Shown here: positions 23,501 through 35,684 of the stretch, in pieces
Position numbering within the stretch: position 1 is the stretch's first letter
Layout: each line of letters opens with the position of its first letter
Assembly: GCF_963675165.1 (NCBI RefSeq)
Contig: NC_087393.1
Location: 1,617,502-1,681,501 of the forward strand
Direction of reading: 5' to 3'
Length of the DNA stretch: 64,000 nt
DNA from: Halichondria panicea
Taxonomy: Eukaryota; Porifera; Demospongiae; Suberitida; Halichondriidae
Program-made: the position numbers and the translations under genes
The notes under the pieces: generated by a model
What the model saw: only the letters and a program-made list of their open reading frames with translations
Database searches by the model: none
What the model was told of the DNA's origin: nothing

Positions 23501-23577
23501 TGATTGGAAAAAGACATCTAGTTAATGAAATTCGAGCATATGAACCCGAACAGAAGTCGAAAATTGGACTTGATTAA
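20541..23577 (+). CDS. Roc-like P-loop GTPase with C-terminal Death domain (5' end uncertain)
   Basis: Probably an intracellular signalling switch with a Death-domain adaptor surface; the partner is unknown. Exons: 20541-20776 (preceded by a GTTACAG acceptor, so an upstream exon is likely), 21524-23159 and 23255-23577. The join phases are 0 then 1. The P-loop GLAGVGKT is in the first exon. The second exon gives a DSGGQPQF switch-II (G3) motif and VFIGTFYDQ at the G4 position, where the usual base-specificity motif is not obvious. A region resembling the COR/winged-helix part of Roco proteins follows (RAECLELAQKL, VVFTSPQVILDEI). The last exon, entered only through the AG at 23253-23254, reads as a Death domain (WKNIGRALGVESSHLDSI, YQVLERWIRSG, LLEVLEG). 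No leucine-rich repeats or kinase domain are seen. An initiating ATG inside the first exon cannot be excluded. Confidence 0.75.
20944..21468. mobile_element. Long fold-back element in GTPase intron 1
   Basis: Arms of about 215 bp (20944-21160 and 21255-21468) are near-perfect inverted copies around a loop of about 94 bp. The ends read GTGAATTAAGGACTGGG and CCCAGTCCTTAATTCAC. Both arms carry ttattgctgattcagct, a word also found in the termini of the 5.3 kb palindrome at 37397-42700. It would fold into a large hairpin in the transcript. Confidence 0.85.
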
Positions 23578-24057
23578 TAATAGTTTGGTGATGAGACTTG
23601 TTATTTTGTGTGTTTGTTTTGGCTTCAAGATTGTTACTCTTGATATAACTTTGAAACAAGTAATATACGTAGTCTATATACTGTAAAATCATACGTACTG
23701 CACTAGACTAGTCTTGTAATTGTTGTGACGCTTATGCTATATAGCATATAAAAAATATCTTATCATACAATCACTGTAATTTTTATTGGTTGTAAATGTT
23801 CGTATGAACAATGTAATTATATTCGTACAGCTTATATAGAATAGTGACAATTTTAATTTTGGTCTAATACAATATACAAACATTTCCACCATACGAAAAT
23901 AACCACCTTTTATTGACTATATACCCATTGAAGAAGTGTACAAAAGACATGTACAAGCCAAAATTAAGAAAAAATGCAAGTTAGAAAGTATTACTGGTTA
24001 TATCTATCATGATCATACGCATGTTTATGCAAGTGCATGCATAGTCGTAATATATAG
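23578..24057. repeat. Duplicated NAGLU 3' flank
   Basis: Blocks such as tttggcttcaa, actcttgatataa, gcatataaaaaatatc and the MITE-like aacatttccaccatacg recur in order at 26915-27380, the 3' flank of NAGLU-1. The segmental copy therefore starts downstream of the gene. Confidence 0.65.
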
Positions 24058-24860
24058 TTATTGTTTCACATAGAGCATTCGTCCCTTTTCAACGGTAATT
24101 CCACTGGCTTTGGTCTTGAAGGACACCATTTTGGGATTCTTGTTGACATAACTGAAACTGAAACCCACACAGCTGGGATTCATCTCACACAACACCACGT
24201 ACTGTTTGGTGGTATTAGCCCACAAATTCACAGCACCCCCGTAAAGATCGTCACTCGGTATATCGGCATCCATTTTTGACACAGTTTGCATTTACATAGT
24301 CCATATTATGATAGTACTTTTGCATTAGTTTATTATAGAAATTGTATCGTATCTCCGGTAGGGGTGGGGTGGGGTATGGTTCAATCTTTCCCCCCCAGCT
24401 TCTCGAGAGTAAACCATGTTCTCATTATATAGCAGTTTTGGTGAAAGTCTTATTGTTCATAATTATTTATAAAGAGCTTCCATTGTTGTAAAGTATAGCT
24501 GCTCACTAAGCCTGACCACTCACTCCTTAGCCATAAATGTTCTCGTCGGGTCCCGATCTCAATTCTGTCCACAGCAGATGAGGAGGATCCTGGCTGGGCT
24601 AATTTACGAGCGTCATCGTTCCAAGTATATACCAAGTAAGAAGTTGGCGTTAGAGCCGAGAAGAAAATCTAAATCTTTGAACATTGTCGTCCATAAATTT
24701 GCGAGGAGGTCTTTCATTATAATTATAGGCCTTAATGTTCCAAAAACCAAACAACGTAAATGTTAGCTATCAGATTAGAACAAGACACTCATGGCTAAAT
24801 GCATACACAACTGCAACTATACATGTAGGCATACGTGACAATTGCATGAAAGATTACAAA
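24058..24860 (-). pseudogene. NAGLU fragment (last exon and part of an intron)
   Basis: Reads the C-terminal end of NAGLU (MDADIPSDDLYGG, LWANTTKQYVVLCEMNPS, to the stop at 24058), then a stretch corresponding to WSGLVSSY and QPGSSSSAVD with several frame-breaking indels, ending at the tctttcatt equivalent of 28075. Bases 24733-24860 resemble intron 2 of NAGLU-1, so exon 3 is missing. A truncated, dead duplicate of 27383-28090. Confidence 0.85.
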
Positions 24861-24889
24861 ACAAAAATGTCCCGCTATATACGGTATAT

Positions 24890-26795
24890 ACTTGAGAGAG
24901 GCTTCATTGCACTGAAGAGAGCTTTTATATAAATGCGGCCTCTCATTTCCAAGTACCTCTATATCCTTGTCTTAAGCCATGGAACATCTATCAAACCACC
25001 CCAATCCCTTTTGAGTTGAAATAACTATAATGAGCTATGAAAATCTTATTGGTGAGGCATAGTCCTCGAACTTGAGTCACATCAGCTCCATCCGTTTGGC
25101 TGACGCTTTTTTGCCTCAGTCTCTACCTCACTCATACAGGTAGATAGTACCTCGGTGACGGGTAGCGGTGAGTTGTCATGGCTCTGTCTTGTTGTACGGG
25201 CTTACCATCATCTTGGTGATCATTCCCCTCCATGTGACAAAGTTGGTGAGCAGGTCGTCGGGCCTGAGAAGAAATACAGTGTTTACTGTACATAGTAAAT
25301 ATACTACCGGTATTTATTGTTAAACATTATAATGCAGTTTTTGTTGCACTTTATATTGCGGCGGCATTATTCGAACACAACCCCCATGCAAAATAATTTA
25401 TGGCTTGACAGCTTGACAATGTGCAATTACTGGTCCTAACTTGATTTGCTATCAATACTGTGAAAATTCCAGTGCAGTACGTAATAGCACAAGTATACAT
25501 AGATTCTTATAACATGCACGATACAGTATAGCTGGCAGTGGGGAAATGACTACATTCATATATAATTATAGTGGCTCGACAAAAGAGAGTGATGAATTAT
25601 ATAGTACTTCTATTGTACTGATATGTACTATGTGCTTGAAGAACTCTTCAATCTATGGTGAAATACAGTACATGAATATGATACTAAATCATCAAGTATA
25701 CTCGACTTGTATAGAGTGGTGAAGCCATTCCTAGTGATCATGCATGAAACAATTTTAGTATGTCTACATGCGCAATACTATGCACATACATGTAGCTTCA
25801 GTTAATCTGTTACAAAAGTAATGACAATGTGAAAGCTTATAGATAAGAGAAGATTCTTAAACTATAGTCTGCAGCCGATGATCTCTCCACACATGGAAGT
25901 GGTAGGTCAGGGAATAACCATTACATCGCTCTTATAGGGAGAGACATTAGTAAAGTGAGAGCTACAAAGGGATCACAATCCAACCGTACATAGCGTTCAA
26001 TCAATACTGAGTGTTACTAGGCCAGCCTTACAATGCAGTGCAATCTCTACTGCATGCCTGGACAGTGCGTTTGTCCTCAATACATTGTGTACATATAGGT
26101 TTCATTGACCTACGGGTGTATACACCATTAGTGCATTACATACAACACACACACACATCAACATACCGAGTATTAAGGTGGTACTGTACAGACACATCAA
26201 CGTACAGACTGTAAAGACACTCACCAGTCTTTAGGGGACACGGGAGATGCTTCTTCTCCATTCTAGCCCAAAACACCATTACCCAAATGAATTCTGTCTT
26301 TTGGAGCCTTCTGTAGGGGATAGTGATTGCTGGGGCCTGAAACAGTCGCCATAGGAACTGATCCATGTCAGGATGGGGTTTAGTTTATTTGATGGCACAT
26401 TTTTGCTTGTGGAGGAAAATTAGGTAAATCCGATATTGAGGTCAAAGTTTGGTCTTGTGGGGTGGGCAGGGAGGACATAATAGCGTAGCTGTGAGCGGTC
26501 CAGTTGAGTTTTTCCCTCCTTGTCTAGGCTGAAAGCACCCACCTCTAGCTCTACAGGAAGGAGATAAGTTGGGGAATTTTTGTAGAAATCATCCAAACTC
26601 GTGACAGGAAACTCTGCCTTGTCTTTAGTGATAGATCTACTTGAGGGAAAGGATGGTTTAGAGGGTGGGACTATAGTCTGGTTGAGTTAGAGGGACAAGG
26701 GATCTTGAACATTAATATTGGTCTGGTCTCTTTGTGGAGGGCTAGGGGGGGAGGAGGTCGAATTTCGTGTTGTGATCCATAGCCAGCATTCAGTA
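24890..26795 (-). pseudogene. DXO pseudogene fragment (exons 1-2 and flanking introns)
   Basis: 25015-25270 aligns with DXO exon 2 (6218-6453), but the exon donor and several short blocks are deleted. 26225-26785 aligns with exon 1 (7452-7996) with indels and a stop (ctagccc). The intron between them also matches (for example the stretch around tgcagccgatgatctctcc at 7074 and 25870). The catalytic exons 3-7 are absent. It lies on the same strand as, and directly 5' of, the NAGLU fragment, making a chimeric dead block. Confidence 0.88.
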
Positions 26796-27382
26796 GGAAC
26801 ACTAGTTTGACCTAGGTTAGAGTAAAATGTGCTTTTTAGAAGGTCCCCTATTGCAAAAAGGGACAGAATCTTCATAAGCTAAATTTATAAGGAGATAAAC
26901 TTCAATTAAGGTGTTGTGTTTTGGCTTCAACTCTTGATATAAGCAATTAGTACACGGTCTACATATATAGTCTTATATGTTAGTTTTAATGACACTGCAC
27001 TAGTCTTGTAAATTTATGCTAGCATATAAAAAATATCATTGTCTTTACAATCACTGTTGGTGTAAATGTTCGTGCAAACTTCCTCAATATTGTAATTATA
27101 TTCATACAGCTCAGAATGGTGTCAGAATAATCTATTGTATTTTGGATGACACTCTACAAAGACTACAATACGAACATTTCACCATACGAAAATAACCAAC
27201 TTATTTACGAACTTTTATTGACTATACCCATTGAAATGTTTACATGTAATACAAATTTTAAATCAAGACATGTACAAGCCAAACACAAAAAAGAAATGCA
27301 AGTTAGAAAGTATTACGGGTTATACCTATCATGATCATATGCATGTTTATGCTTACAATAAGTGCATGCATAGTCGTAATAG
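26796..27382. other. Spacer and 3' flank of NAGLU-1
   Basis: No gene seen. From about 26915 it is the counterpart of 23600-24057, the 3' flank shared by the NAGLU copies. Confidence 0.5.
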
Positions 27383-30300
27383 TTATTGTTTCACATAGAG
27401 CATTCGTCCCTTTTCAACAGTCATTCCACTGGCTTTGGTCTTGAAGGACACCATCTTGGGATTCTTGTTGACATAACTGAAACTGAAACCCACACAGCTG
27501 GGATTCATCTCACACAACACCACGTACTGTTCAGTGGTATTAGCCCACAAGTTCACAGTACCCCCGTAAAGATCGTCACTCGGTATATCGGCATCCATTT
27601 TCGACATATACTTCGCATTTACATAGTCCATATTGTGATAGTACTTTTGCATTAGTTTATTAGACAATTCTATTGTATCTCCGGTAGGGGTGGTGGGGTA
27701 TGCTTCAATCTTTTCCCCCCAGTTCTTCTCGAAAGTAAACAACATGCTCTCATAAGCAATTTTGTTGAAAGCCTTATCGTTCATAATCGATTCATCAATC
27801 GTGTTTATAAAGAGCTTCCATCGCTGTGCATAGTAGCTGCTCACTAAGCCTGACCACTCCTTAGCAGCGTAATCCTCAATGTTCTCGATGGGTCCCCACA
27901 TTGTGATTTGGTTCCGAGCGTTATATTCAATTTTGTCCACAGCAGATGAGGAGGATCCTGGCTGGGCTGACGTACGAGCGTCATCGATCCAAGTACCGAG
28001 TAAGAAGTTAGCATTAGAGCCGAGAAGCATATCTAAATCTTCGAACATTGTCGTCCATGACTTTGCGAGGTCTTTCATTGCAGTGTAGACATTACTGTCC
28101 TTCTTGATCATGTAAGCAGAGTAAGCATTTGTGTAAATTGTGTAGACATCAGCAAACGTATTGACAATTACTTGTCGACCAATATCAACAATGTCGTACA
28201 GCAGAGGTCCAACTTCCGGGTCGTTACCGTTCACAGCGTCTGTAACCAGGTAGCTCCAAGCTGTGGCTATATTGTATGTTGCGAATCGCTTGTCAAAGGC
28301 CATGTTAAATTCAGGGTGGCGAACAAGTAGTGATTTGATTTGGCCAGACCAATGGAATTGGTAGGCTCCATTTAAGAGTAGTGTCCATGCATTACGTATG
28401 TTGTCTGTCATGGTCCCGTAGCGTCTCCTGGCGTAGTCCTCCACCCAGGGCATAACCGCCTCCACCTTTTCGCTCCTCCAGCTCATCTCTCCCTGCACAG
28501 GTGAAATGGCAGTCATTATACTATAGAATGATTTATTCTCTAGACATGTACTCACCATTAAATCATACATGATGGGGTTGTGCTCTATAGCTTCAGGGGT
28601 CATTCCAACACCGACCATAGTGCTACCATTCGTTAGTCGAGCATCAATAGGATCATTGCCGATAGTTGTTAGGTTGCCATAGATACCTCTAATGCCACCA
28701 TAGTTGTGGAGCATACACCAAATGAATGGTTTACCGAAAAATGATTGCGTGTTGGACCAAACAGGAGCTTGTTCGCTGCTAAGGTCCAGAATGATCATAT
28801 CGTCATTGGGCACTCCTGATAGGTAGGCTTTGATTCTTTCATTCGTCCAAAAACCTGCATAGAAAACAACAAAGGGTAAATTAAAACATAACACTCATGC
28901 ATGACCAGACGCATACACAACTCAGCCTGCAACTGCATGCATACACTATCCTATAGGTTAAACTCTAGTATTAAATGTTGCTACACAGCTCAAAATACTT
29001 ACGTCCATCTCTAAACAGCCACCCTTGCATCAGGTACGTAGCATTGGGGTCAGACTTTTTCATAGCATTATAGATTGCTGCATTCGATTCCTTGAGGAAA
29101 TTCAAGTCAGTATTGGAAGGTTCCATTTCATTATAAGTATCAGCGTTGTAAACATGATCAGTCCCATACTGAGAGATAAGGATATCATAAAACTTATTTC
29201 CTAGTTTAACGAACAGAGGATCCGTCGGTTCAAGAAGATAGTCTTCAGAATATTCAGGTCCAAAGGTAATCCACTGTGCTGATTGAGTGTAGTTAGCATT
29301 AGGGTATAACCTCTTCAGTCCTTTTGGTACGTGACCTGCGAATCCAGGCAAAACATTAATCATCCCAAACATTCGTATCTGCACGACAATCTGCTTCTGT
29401 AGTATAGCCTGTTCTGTCACCCAATCATCATCCAGAGGTCCAGCCCAACCGTGAATATTGCCCATTCGCTGCCAAGCAAGAAAAGCAGGCCCAGAAAAAA
29501 AATTACTCATTTCATCATCAGTTAATCCGAGTGAAGAGTAGAAGATTTTCCAGACAAATTCTTGTCCAGTAAACGAGAGGATAAGGTTGAGTCCGTTCAT
29601 GGCCATCCAGTCTATCTCCCTCTCCCATCTGTTCCAATCCCACCAGGCCATCGAGTACGACACTGTACACACATTTTGGTAGTACCTGCAATAAAGGATA
29701 ATGAGAAATTCACAGAGTGGTCATAGTACATTGGTTTGTTACAACAAAATTAACTAATGGTACACCCATTACTATATATTCTTTTATGCTCAAGGAATCC
29801 CATTATGGTTCCCATTATGCTCATACATTTTGATTTGGTACAAAAATAACTTCATCTGAGCCATAAATTGGAACCTAAAAATCAAAAGTTCAAGTCTAGT
29901 CTATATATAGATCTCTCGCTAGATCTAGATCAGATCTAGGTAACATAATGTTACTACACGTGTTACGTACGCTTCAAAATAACTTATGTTATAATCTGCT
30001 AATGGAGAGCCCATCCAGATAGTACTTCACAGGACTGGTGCAATATTACAAAAGCCCTATTTTACACTCTCTCGTAATCTTTGTGGTTTGGAATAAATGT
30101 ATTTAACACAATGGCGCCCACTAGGGGGGGGGGGGTAAATTATGTGTTTTTTTCAGAGCACTTTTAGCTAAAGCCCATTCCATTCAGTCAGAAAACCATT
30201 GACAGTGTACTTTTAGCTAACCATTCAATTGACAAAAAGGACTATAGGGTGGGCGCTGGGGGTGGGTACATTATGTTATAATTTGTGGGCACAATTCATT

Positions 30301-30798
30301 CAACAGCATTGCCAAATGATGTCAGTTACATTCTGCATGGTTGAAAAGATGGGTATTTTTAAGACAGGACTGTATCTACTATTAGAGTAGTAGATATATT
30401 CACCTGTATCGGTTGGGGAATATGACTCTTTTTCCCTCGCTGGGTAGTGGTAGTGTGCTGGGCAACTTTAACTGGTCCCCTGTACCGTTGAGACCCCAAC
30501 TAACAGAGCAATAGCAGTAGTACTTGAGATAATAGTTGAAAGCAGCCGCTAAAGCAACTCCATTGTTACCGCGAAAAACAGGTCTTTTTGTTTTGTCGTC
30601 TGTATCAACCTCAAACACATCAAATCCATCAGAGGTGGCTGGTATGACCTCATAGCTGAACTTGTCCACCCATTCTTGACTCAAGATTCTCCCCACAAGG
30701 CCCTGGATGGCTTTGACAGGGTCTCCCTTGGGTGCTACAGGGAGGGAGGCAGCTGTACCTAGCAGCAGGGCAGTGATCAAGAAATAGAAAAGCTTCAT
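27383..30798 (-). CDS. NAGLU: Alpha-N-acetylglucosaminidase, copy 1
   Basis: GH89 lysosomal hydrolase that removes terminal alpha-GlcNAc from heparan sulfate (EC 3.2.1.50 in the family). Four exons: 30404-30798, 29003-29685, 28556-28854, 27383-28492; phases 2, 1, 0 fit, giving 828 aa (human about 743). Residues 1-17 are a hydrophobic signal peptide ending in LLLGTAAS. GH89 landmarks: YSMAWWDWNRWEREIDWMA (141-159), MGNIHGWAGP, ADTYNEMEP with catalytic Glu318, FIWCMLHNYGG (403-413) and GVGMTPEAIEHN with catalytic Glu447. Both glutamates align with human Glu316 and Glu446. Introns 2 (148 bp) and 3 (63 bp) are short, unlike those of copies 2 and 3, which hold repeats. Start ATG at 30798; an upstream in-frame extension exists but the signal peptide supports this start. 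It is intact and probably functional. Confidence 0.94.
30120..30137. repeat. Homopolymer G run in NAGLU-1 intron 1
   Basis: A run of a dozen or so G residues inside the intron at 29686-30403; a likely length-variable site. Confidence 0.5.
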
Positions 30799-30947
30799 TG
30801 CAATTATTGTGTCTACAGTTTCTGCATCTACCAGCCCCTCCCATCCCAACCTACCGATAAGGGTCACACTCCGGGTTTTATCTAATTGAACGCTTCCTGC
30901 TGAAGAGGTCAAATCTGCAGATGATCCAGCTATCCAGCTAAATTGCC
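30799..30947. promoter_or_regulatory. Presumed bidirectional promoter between NAGLU-1 and NAGLU-2
   Basis: Only 149 bp separate the two divergent start codons, so 5' UTRs and core promoters of both genes must lie here or overlap the coding regions. No clear TATA box. The GC content is higher than in surrounding spacers. Confidence 0.6.
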
Positions 30948-33900
30948 ATGAAGTTTCTCTACTTTGTTAGCATTGCCCTGCTGCTAGGTACAGCTGCCTC
31001 CCTCCCTGTAGCACCCAAGGGAGACCCTGTCAAAGCCATCCAGGGCCTTGTGGGGAGAATCTTGAGTCAAGAATGGGTGGACAAGTTCAGCTATGAGGTC
31101 ATACCAGCCACTTCTGATGGATTTGATGTGTTTGAGGTTGATACAGACAACAAAGCAAATAGGCCTGTTTTTCGTGGTAACAATGGAGTTGCTTTAGCGT
31201 CTGCTTTCAACTATTATCTCAAGTACTACTGCTATTGCTCTGTTAGTTGGGGTCTCAACAGTACAGGGGACCAGTTAAAGTTGCCCAGCACACTACCACT
31301 ACCTAGCAAGGGGAAAAGAGTCATATTCCCCAACCGATACAGGTGAATGCAGTACTTTGCTTTGTGAGTTGCTCATTGTCCTTCATGCATTGCAGATACT
31401 ACCAGAATGTGTGTACAGTGTCGTACTCGATGGCCTGGTGGGACTGGAACAGATGGGAGAGGGAGATAGACTGGATGGCCATGAACGGGCTAAACCTTAT
31501 CCTCTCATTTACGGGACAAGAGGTGGCCTGGTATTTCTCGTACACCCTTATTGGCTTAACTGATGAAGAACTTGACCAGTACTTCTCTGGACCAGCTTTT
31601 CTTGCATGGCAACGTATGGGCAATATTCGTGGATGGGCTGGACCTCTGGATAAGGGGTGGATATATGTGCAATACTATTTGCAAAAGACTATTTTTGAAC
31701 AGACTCGAACATTTGGTATGATTAATGTTTTCCCTGGGTTTTCTGGTCATGTGCCCAAAGGTCTCTTAAGATTATATCCTGATTCTAACTTCACTCGAGC
31801 CACACAGTGGGGTCATTTTGGAACAGAATATTCAGAGGACTATCTTCTTGAACCGACCGATTCTCAATTTTTAGGAGTTGCACAAACCTACTACAAGCTG
31901 CTCATATTTTATTTTGGTGGAACTGATCATGTTTACAACGCTGACACTTACAATGAAATGCAACCTTCCAGCACTGACTTGAATTTCCTCAAAGAATCGA
32001 ATGCAGCAATCTACAATGCTATGAAAAGTGTAGACCCTAATGCTACGTTCTTGATGCAAGGGTGGCTATTTAGAAATGAAGCAGGTATGTCAATTATAAC
32101 CTCGTGTGCGCATGCGCAGTGAGGTATACGGACCTAATATGGTTGTGTGTGTGCGTGTATGTGTCTGTCAGTGCAGTTGTTCAATGCTTAATGAAGTTCA
32201 AGCAAGAGTTCTATAGGCTTCTAGTTACAGATTGCAATTTGTTTTGTTCTCGAGTTAGATTGGTCTTACAGTAGCCTTTTCAGAACAGTGCGTATATATA
32301 TAGCAAAACTTGTCCATGGAGTGTTGCTACTTTACTTAGTAGTTATAGCTCTGCACTTAGACCTCTATAGCTGCAATAGTGAGAAAAGAGCTGCAAAGCT
32401 GCACTTAGCTGTTTCATTCTGCAGCCATTAATTTTATGAACTTTTAACTTTTTGGTAACAACCATGGTCAATCATTTCCCACTTTTTCCACCAATGTAGT
32501 AAGTATAGCTAATTGGTACCTCCACGAGGCATCCATGGTCAATTATTTCCGCACCAATGTAGTACGCATATAGCTTTGGAGGTATCAGCACCCGCAGTGC
32601 TTTCATTATAATATATCTTTTACAGGTTTTTGGACAAATGAAAGAATCAAGGCCTACCTATCAGGAGTGCCCAATGACGATATGATCATTCTGGACCTCA
32701 GCAGCGAACAAGTTCCTATTTGGTCAAAGACAGAGTCCTTTTTCGGTAAACCATTCATTTGGTGTATGCTCCACAACTATGGTGGCATTAGAGGTATTTA
32801 TGGCAACCTGACGACTATCGGCAATGATCCTATTGATGCTCGACTCGTGAATGGTAGCACTATGGTCGGTGTTGGAATGACCCCTGAAGCTATAGAGCAC
32901 AACCCCATCATGTATGATTTAATGGTGAGTACATGACAATCTATGCCTCGCGTAGCTGCACAAGGTAAACCCATTGTAAAGCTGTCTGTGTAGGTCTGTG
33001 TATTTCTGCTGTAACTGTAACTGCTCAACAGTTGTAATGCGAGTACATTTAACAGCTGGCTTCTAGCGACGTTTTCTTGGATTTTGACTCGTGGATTTGC
33101 TAAGTAAAGCTTTGTTCTTGATTTATGGCTTCTTCAGAATCGTGTGTAGCATCATCTGCTCGCATAACATTTCTATTCAACTTATTAGTTACTTGCACTA
33201 AAGCGCTTAGCCTAGCTATTTGTCAGAAAAGAGCTGTACTTGCCAGAAGCATCAGCCATTGTGAACTTTAACCTTTTCAGATCCACCCCTTTTATTATTT
33301 TGTTGTTAGGAAATGCACATAATACTAAACATAGACCAGATGAGGCACGGTCAAAAAGTCACGTGGGCTTATAGGCTTATCATTTACTTGTGAAACTGAG
33401 TTCACCCTTGCATGCACCTTTGGATTTATACACCACCACTCTTAAAACAGAACCTATTGCGCCCCAGAACCCGCTTGAGAGAAGAGATTCAATGCCTTTT
33501 ATTGTATTCTTTGATATACCACGTACAAAGATATGGAAAATTAGCCTTCTGTCGCTAGTTTATACATTTTTAATGTACTGGTTTGCTGCACTGGGTAGAT
33601 CTACGTAGGTGTATATAGCAATTTTTCCAAGCAGACAAATAAACAAACAAAAAGCGTTGGCTGTTAGATGAAAAAATACGGTGCAATCGTCAATAACTCA
33701 AGAAAAAACTGTTTAATTTCTTCATTAAAAGTGACCCTCATTGCTGACCCTGTTTAACGTACTCGTCTGATCATAGATACTATCAAGACGAGTGCATGAA
33801 TGATACAGTATGATTTATTCTAAAGATATTCATATTCTAGTAATGACTGCCATTTCACCTGTGCAGGGAGAGATGAGCTGGAGGAGCGAAAAGGTGGAGG

Positions 33901-34979
33901 CGGTTATGTCCTGGGTGGAGGACTACGCCAGGAGACGCTACGGGACCATGACAAACAACATACGCAATGCATGGACACTACTCTTAAATGGAGCTTACCA
34001 ATTCCATTGGTCCTGGCAAATCAAATCACTACTTGTTCGCCACCCTGAATTTAACATGGCCTTTGACAAGCGATTCGCAACTTTTAATATAGCCACAGCT
34101 TGGAGCTACCTGGTTACAGACGCTGTGAACGATAACGCTGACCCAAAAGTTGGACCTCTGCTGTACGACATTGTTGATATTGGTCGACAAGTGATTGTCA
34201 ATACGTTTGCTGATGTCTACACAATTTACACAAATGCTTACTCTTCATACATGAGCAAAAAGAACAGTAATGTCTACACTGCAATGAAAGACCTCGCAAA
34301 GTCATGGACGACAATGTTCGAAGATTTAGATGGTCTTCTCGGCTCTAACGCTAACTTTTTACTCGGTACTTGGATCAATGACGCTCGTAAATCAGCCCAG
34401 CCTGGAACCTCCTCATCTGCTGTGGACAGAATCGAGTTCAATGCTCGGAACCAAATCACAATGTGGGGACCCAACGAGAACATTGAGGATTACGCTGCTA
34501 AGGAGTGGTCAGGCTTAGTGAGCAGCTACTATGCACAGCGATGGAAGCTCTTTATAAACACGATTGATGAATCGATTATGAACGATAAGGCTTTCAACAA
34601 AACTGCTTATGAGAGCATGTTGTTTACTCTCGAGAAGAACTGGGGGGAAAAGATTGAAGCATACCCCACCACCCCTACCGGAGATACAATAGAATTGTCT
34701 AATAAACTAATGCAAAAGTACTATCACAATATAGACTATGTAAATGCGAAGTATATGTCGAAAATGGATGCCGATATACCGAGTGACGATCTTTACGGGG
34801 GTGCTGTGAACTTGTGGGCTAATACCACTGAACAGTACGTGGTGTTGTGTGAGATGAATCCCAGCTGTGTGGGTTTCAGTTTCAGTTATGTCAACAAGAA
34901 TCCCAAGATGGTGTCCTTCAAGACCAAAGTCAGTGGAATCACCGTTGAAAAGGGACGAATGCTCTATGTGAAGCACTAA
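30948..34979 (+). CDS. NAGLU: Alpha-N-acetylglucosaminidase, copy 2
   Basis: Same family and exon structure as copy 1: 30948-31342, 31396-32084, 32626-32924, 33867-34979; phases 2, 1, 0, giving 831 aa. Signal peptide at 1-17 (LLLGTAAS), then the same GH89 landmarks: WWDWNRWEREIDWMA, ADTYNEMQP with the catalytic Glu, IWCMLHNYGG, and GVGMTPEAIEHN with the second catalytic Glu. The first exon is nearly identical to copy 1, whereas the second differs more (for example DKGWIYVQYYLQKTIFEQ against DDDWVTEQAILQKQIVVQ). Introns 2 and 3 are expanded to 541 and 942 bp by interspersed repeats shared with copy 3. It is divergently arranged with copy 1 and appears fully intact. It ends in YVKH rather than YVKQ. 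Confidence 0.94.
32099..32610. mobile_element. Hairpin-ended interspersed repeat in NAGLU-2 intron 2
   Basis: Starts ctcgtgtgcgcatgcgcag and gaggtatacgg, then a (TG)n tract, and ends ggtatcagcacccgcagtgc. Reverse orientation of 49150-49613, and also present at 58415-58925 in NAGLU-3. Absent from NAGLU-1 intron 2, so it inserted before the A/B duplication. No coding capacity. Confidence 0.65.
32938..33860. repeat. Repeat-derived DNA filling NAGLU-2 intron 3
   Basis: Starts atgcctcgcgtagctgcac and contains segments (taactgctcaacagttg; gattttgactcgtgg) that recur inverted at about 36990-37375. It accounts for the 942-bp intron against 63 bp in copy 1. The same intron in copy 3 (59246-60179) is nearly identical. 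Confidence 0.55.
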
Positions 34980-35058
34980 CCATTAAACGTACTAGATTTA
35001 ATACATTTTATTGTATGTATATGTAGGGGTACATAATACTTGACTGTTAGTGTATGTG

Positions 35059-35684
35059 CAGAGGAGTAGGAAGATGTTTTTGTAAGGGGTTGCTTTACAA
35101 ATCTGGGGGTCCAGGGGCTTGCCCCAGGAAAATTTTGGCACTCTACATTCCCGGAGATTAATTCTGAGCAAATTTGGTATAAAATTATCAGTATCAAAAT
35201 TTTTATGCTATATACTTTAAATCTATAGAATCTGTTAAGTGGGTATGAATATACAATAAAAAAGATTGCATTGCATGTGTCACTGTACTTCGGAGGAACG
35301 TTTCAATCTTCGCAGTGAAGAAAACGAACGTTTTAACTACAGCATGTCTATTTTAGGATCCAATTACACTTGATCTATAGTCTAGCTACCCTCTTTAGTA
35401 GCTGTTCATGGCTACCATTAATGTCAAAAATGAGAGGAGACTTGTGCTTGTTGCAGATTCGCAATGTGCTTGCTCTTTATAAGAGATATCTACGATGTGG
35501 TTCATCTAGCTGACCTTTGTACTGTGTACGTAACTATGCTAGTATAGCTAGCTTAGTAACTAATAGCTAGCTACTAGCTGGACTTCTAGCTAGCTGCTCT
35601 GAACTTCATGGAGCAAGTAGGTAAGGTAGCTTGAGATAAGGGGGTGCTCCAGCACCCTGAGCACCCGTGCTTCCTACGCCACTG
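35059..35684. mobile_element. 626-bp TIR element, CAGTGGCGTAGGAAG family, copy 2
   Basis: Starts CAGAGGAGTAGGAAG and ends CTTCCTACGCCACTG. Flanked by the 5-bp repeat ATGTG (35054-35058, 35685-35689). The sister unit has the uninterrupted site tgtatgtgttgcgcacc at about 61366-61382, with a single ATGTG. Nearly identical to 8792-9392, apart from about 25 bp extra near 35525. Confidence 0.93.

Noticed and set aside
31399-32059. Minus-strand frames over NAGLU-2 exon 2
   Set aside because: Shadows of the GH89 coding frame on the plus strand.
33390-33608. 72-codon frame in NAGLU-2 intron 3, also at 59713-59931
   Set aside because: Conserved between units only because the whole intron is duplicated; repeat-derived, without coding features.
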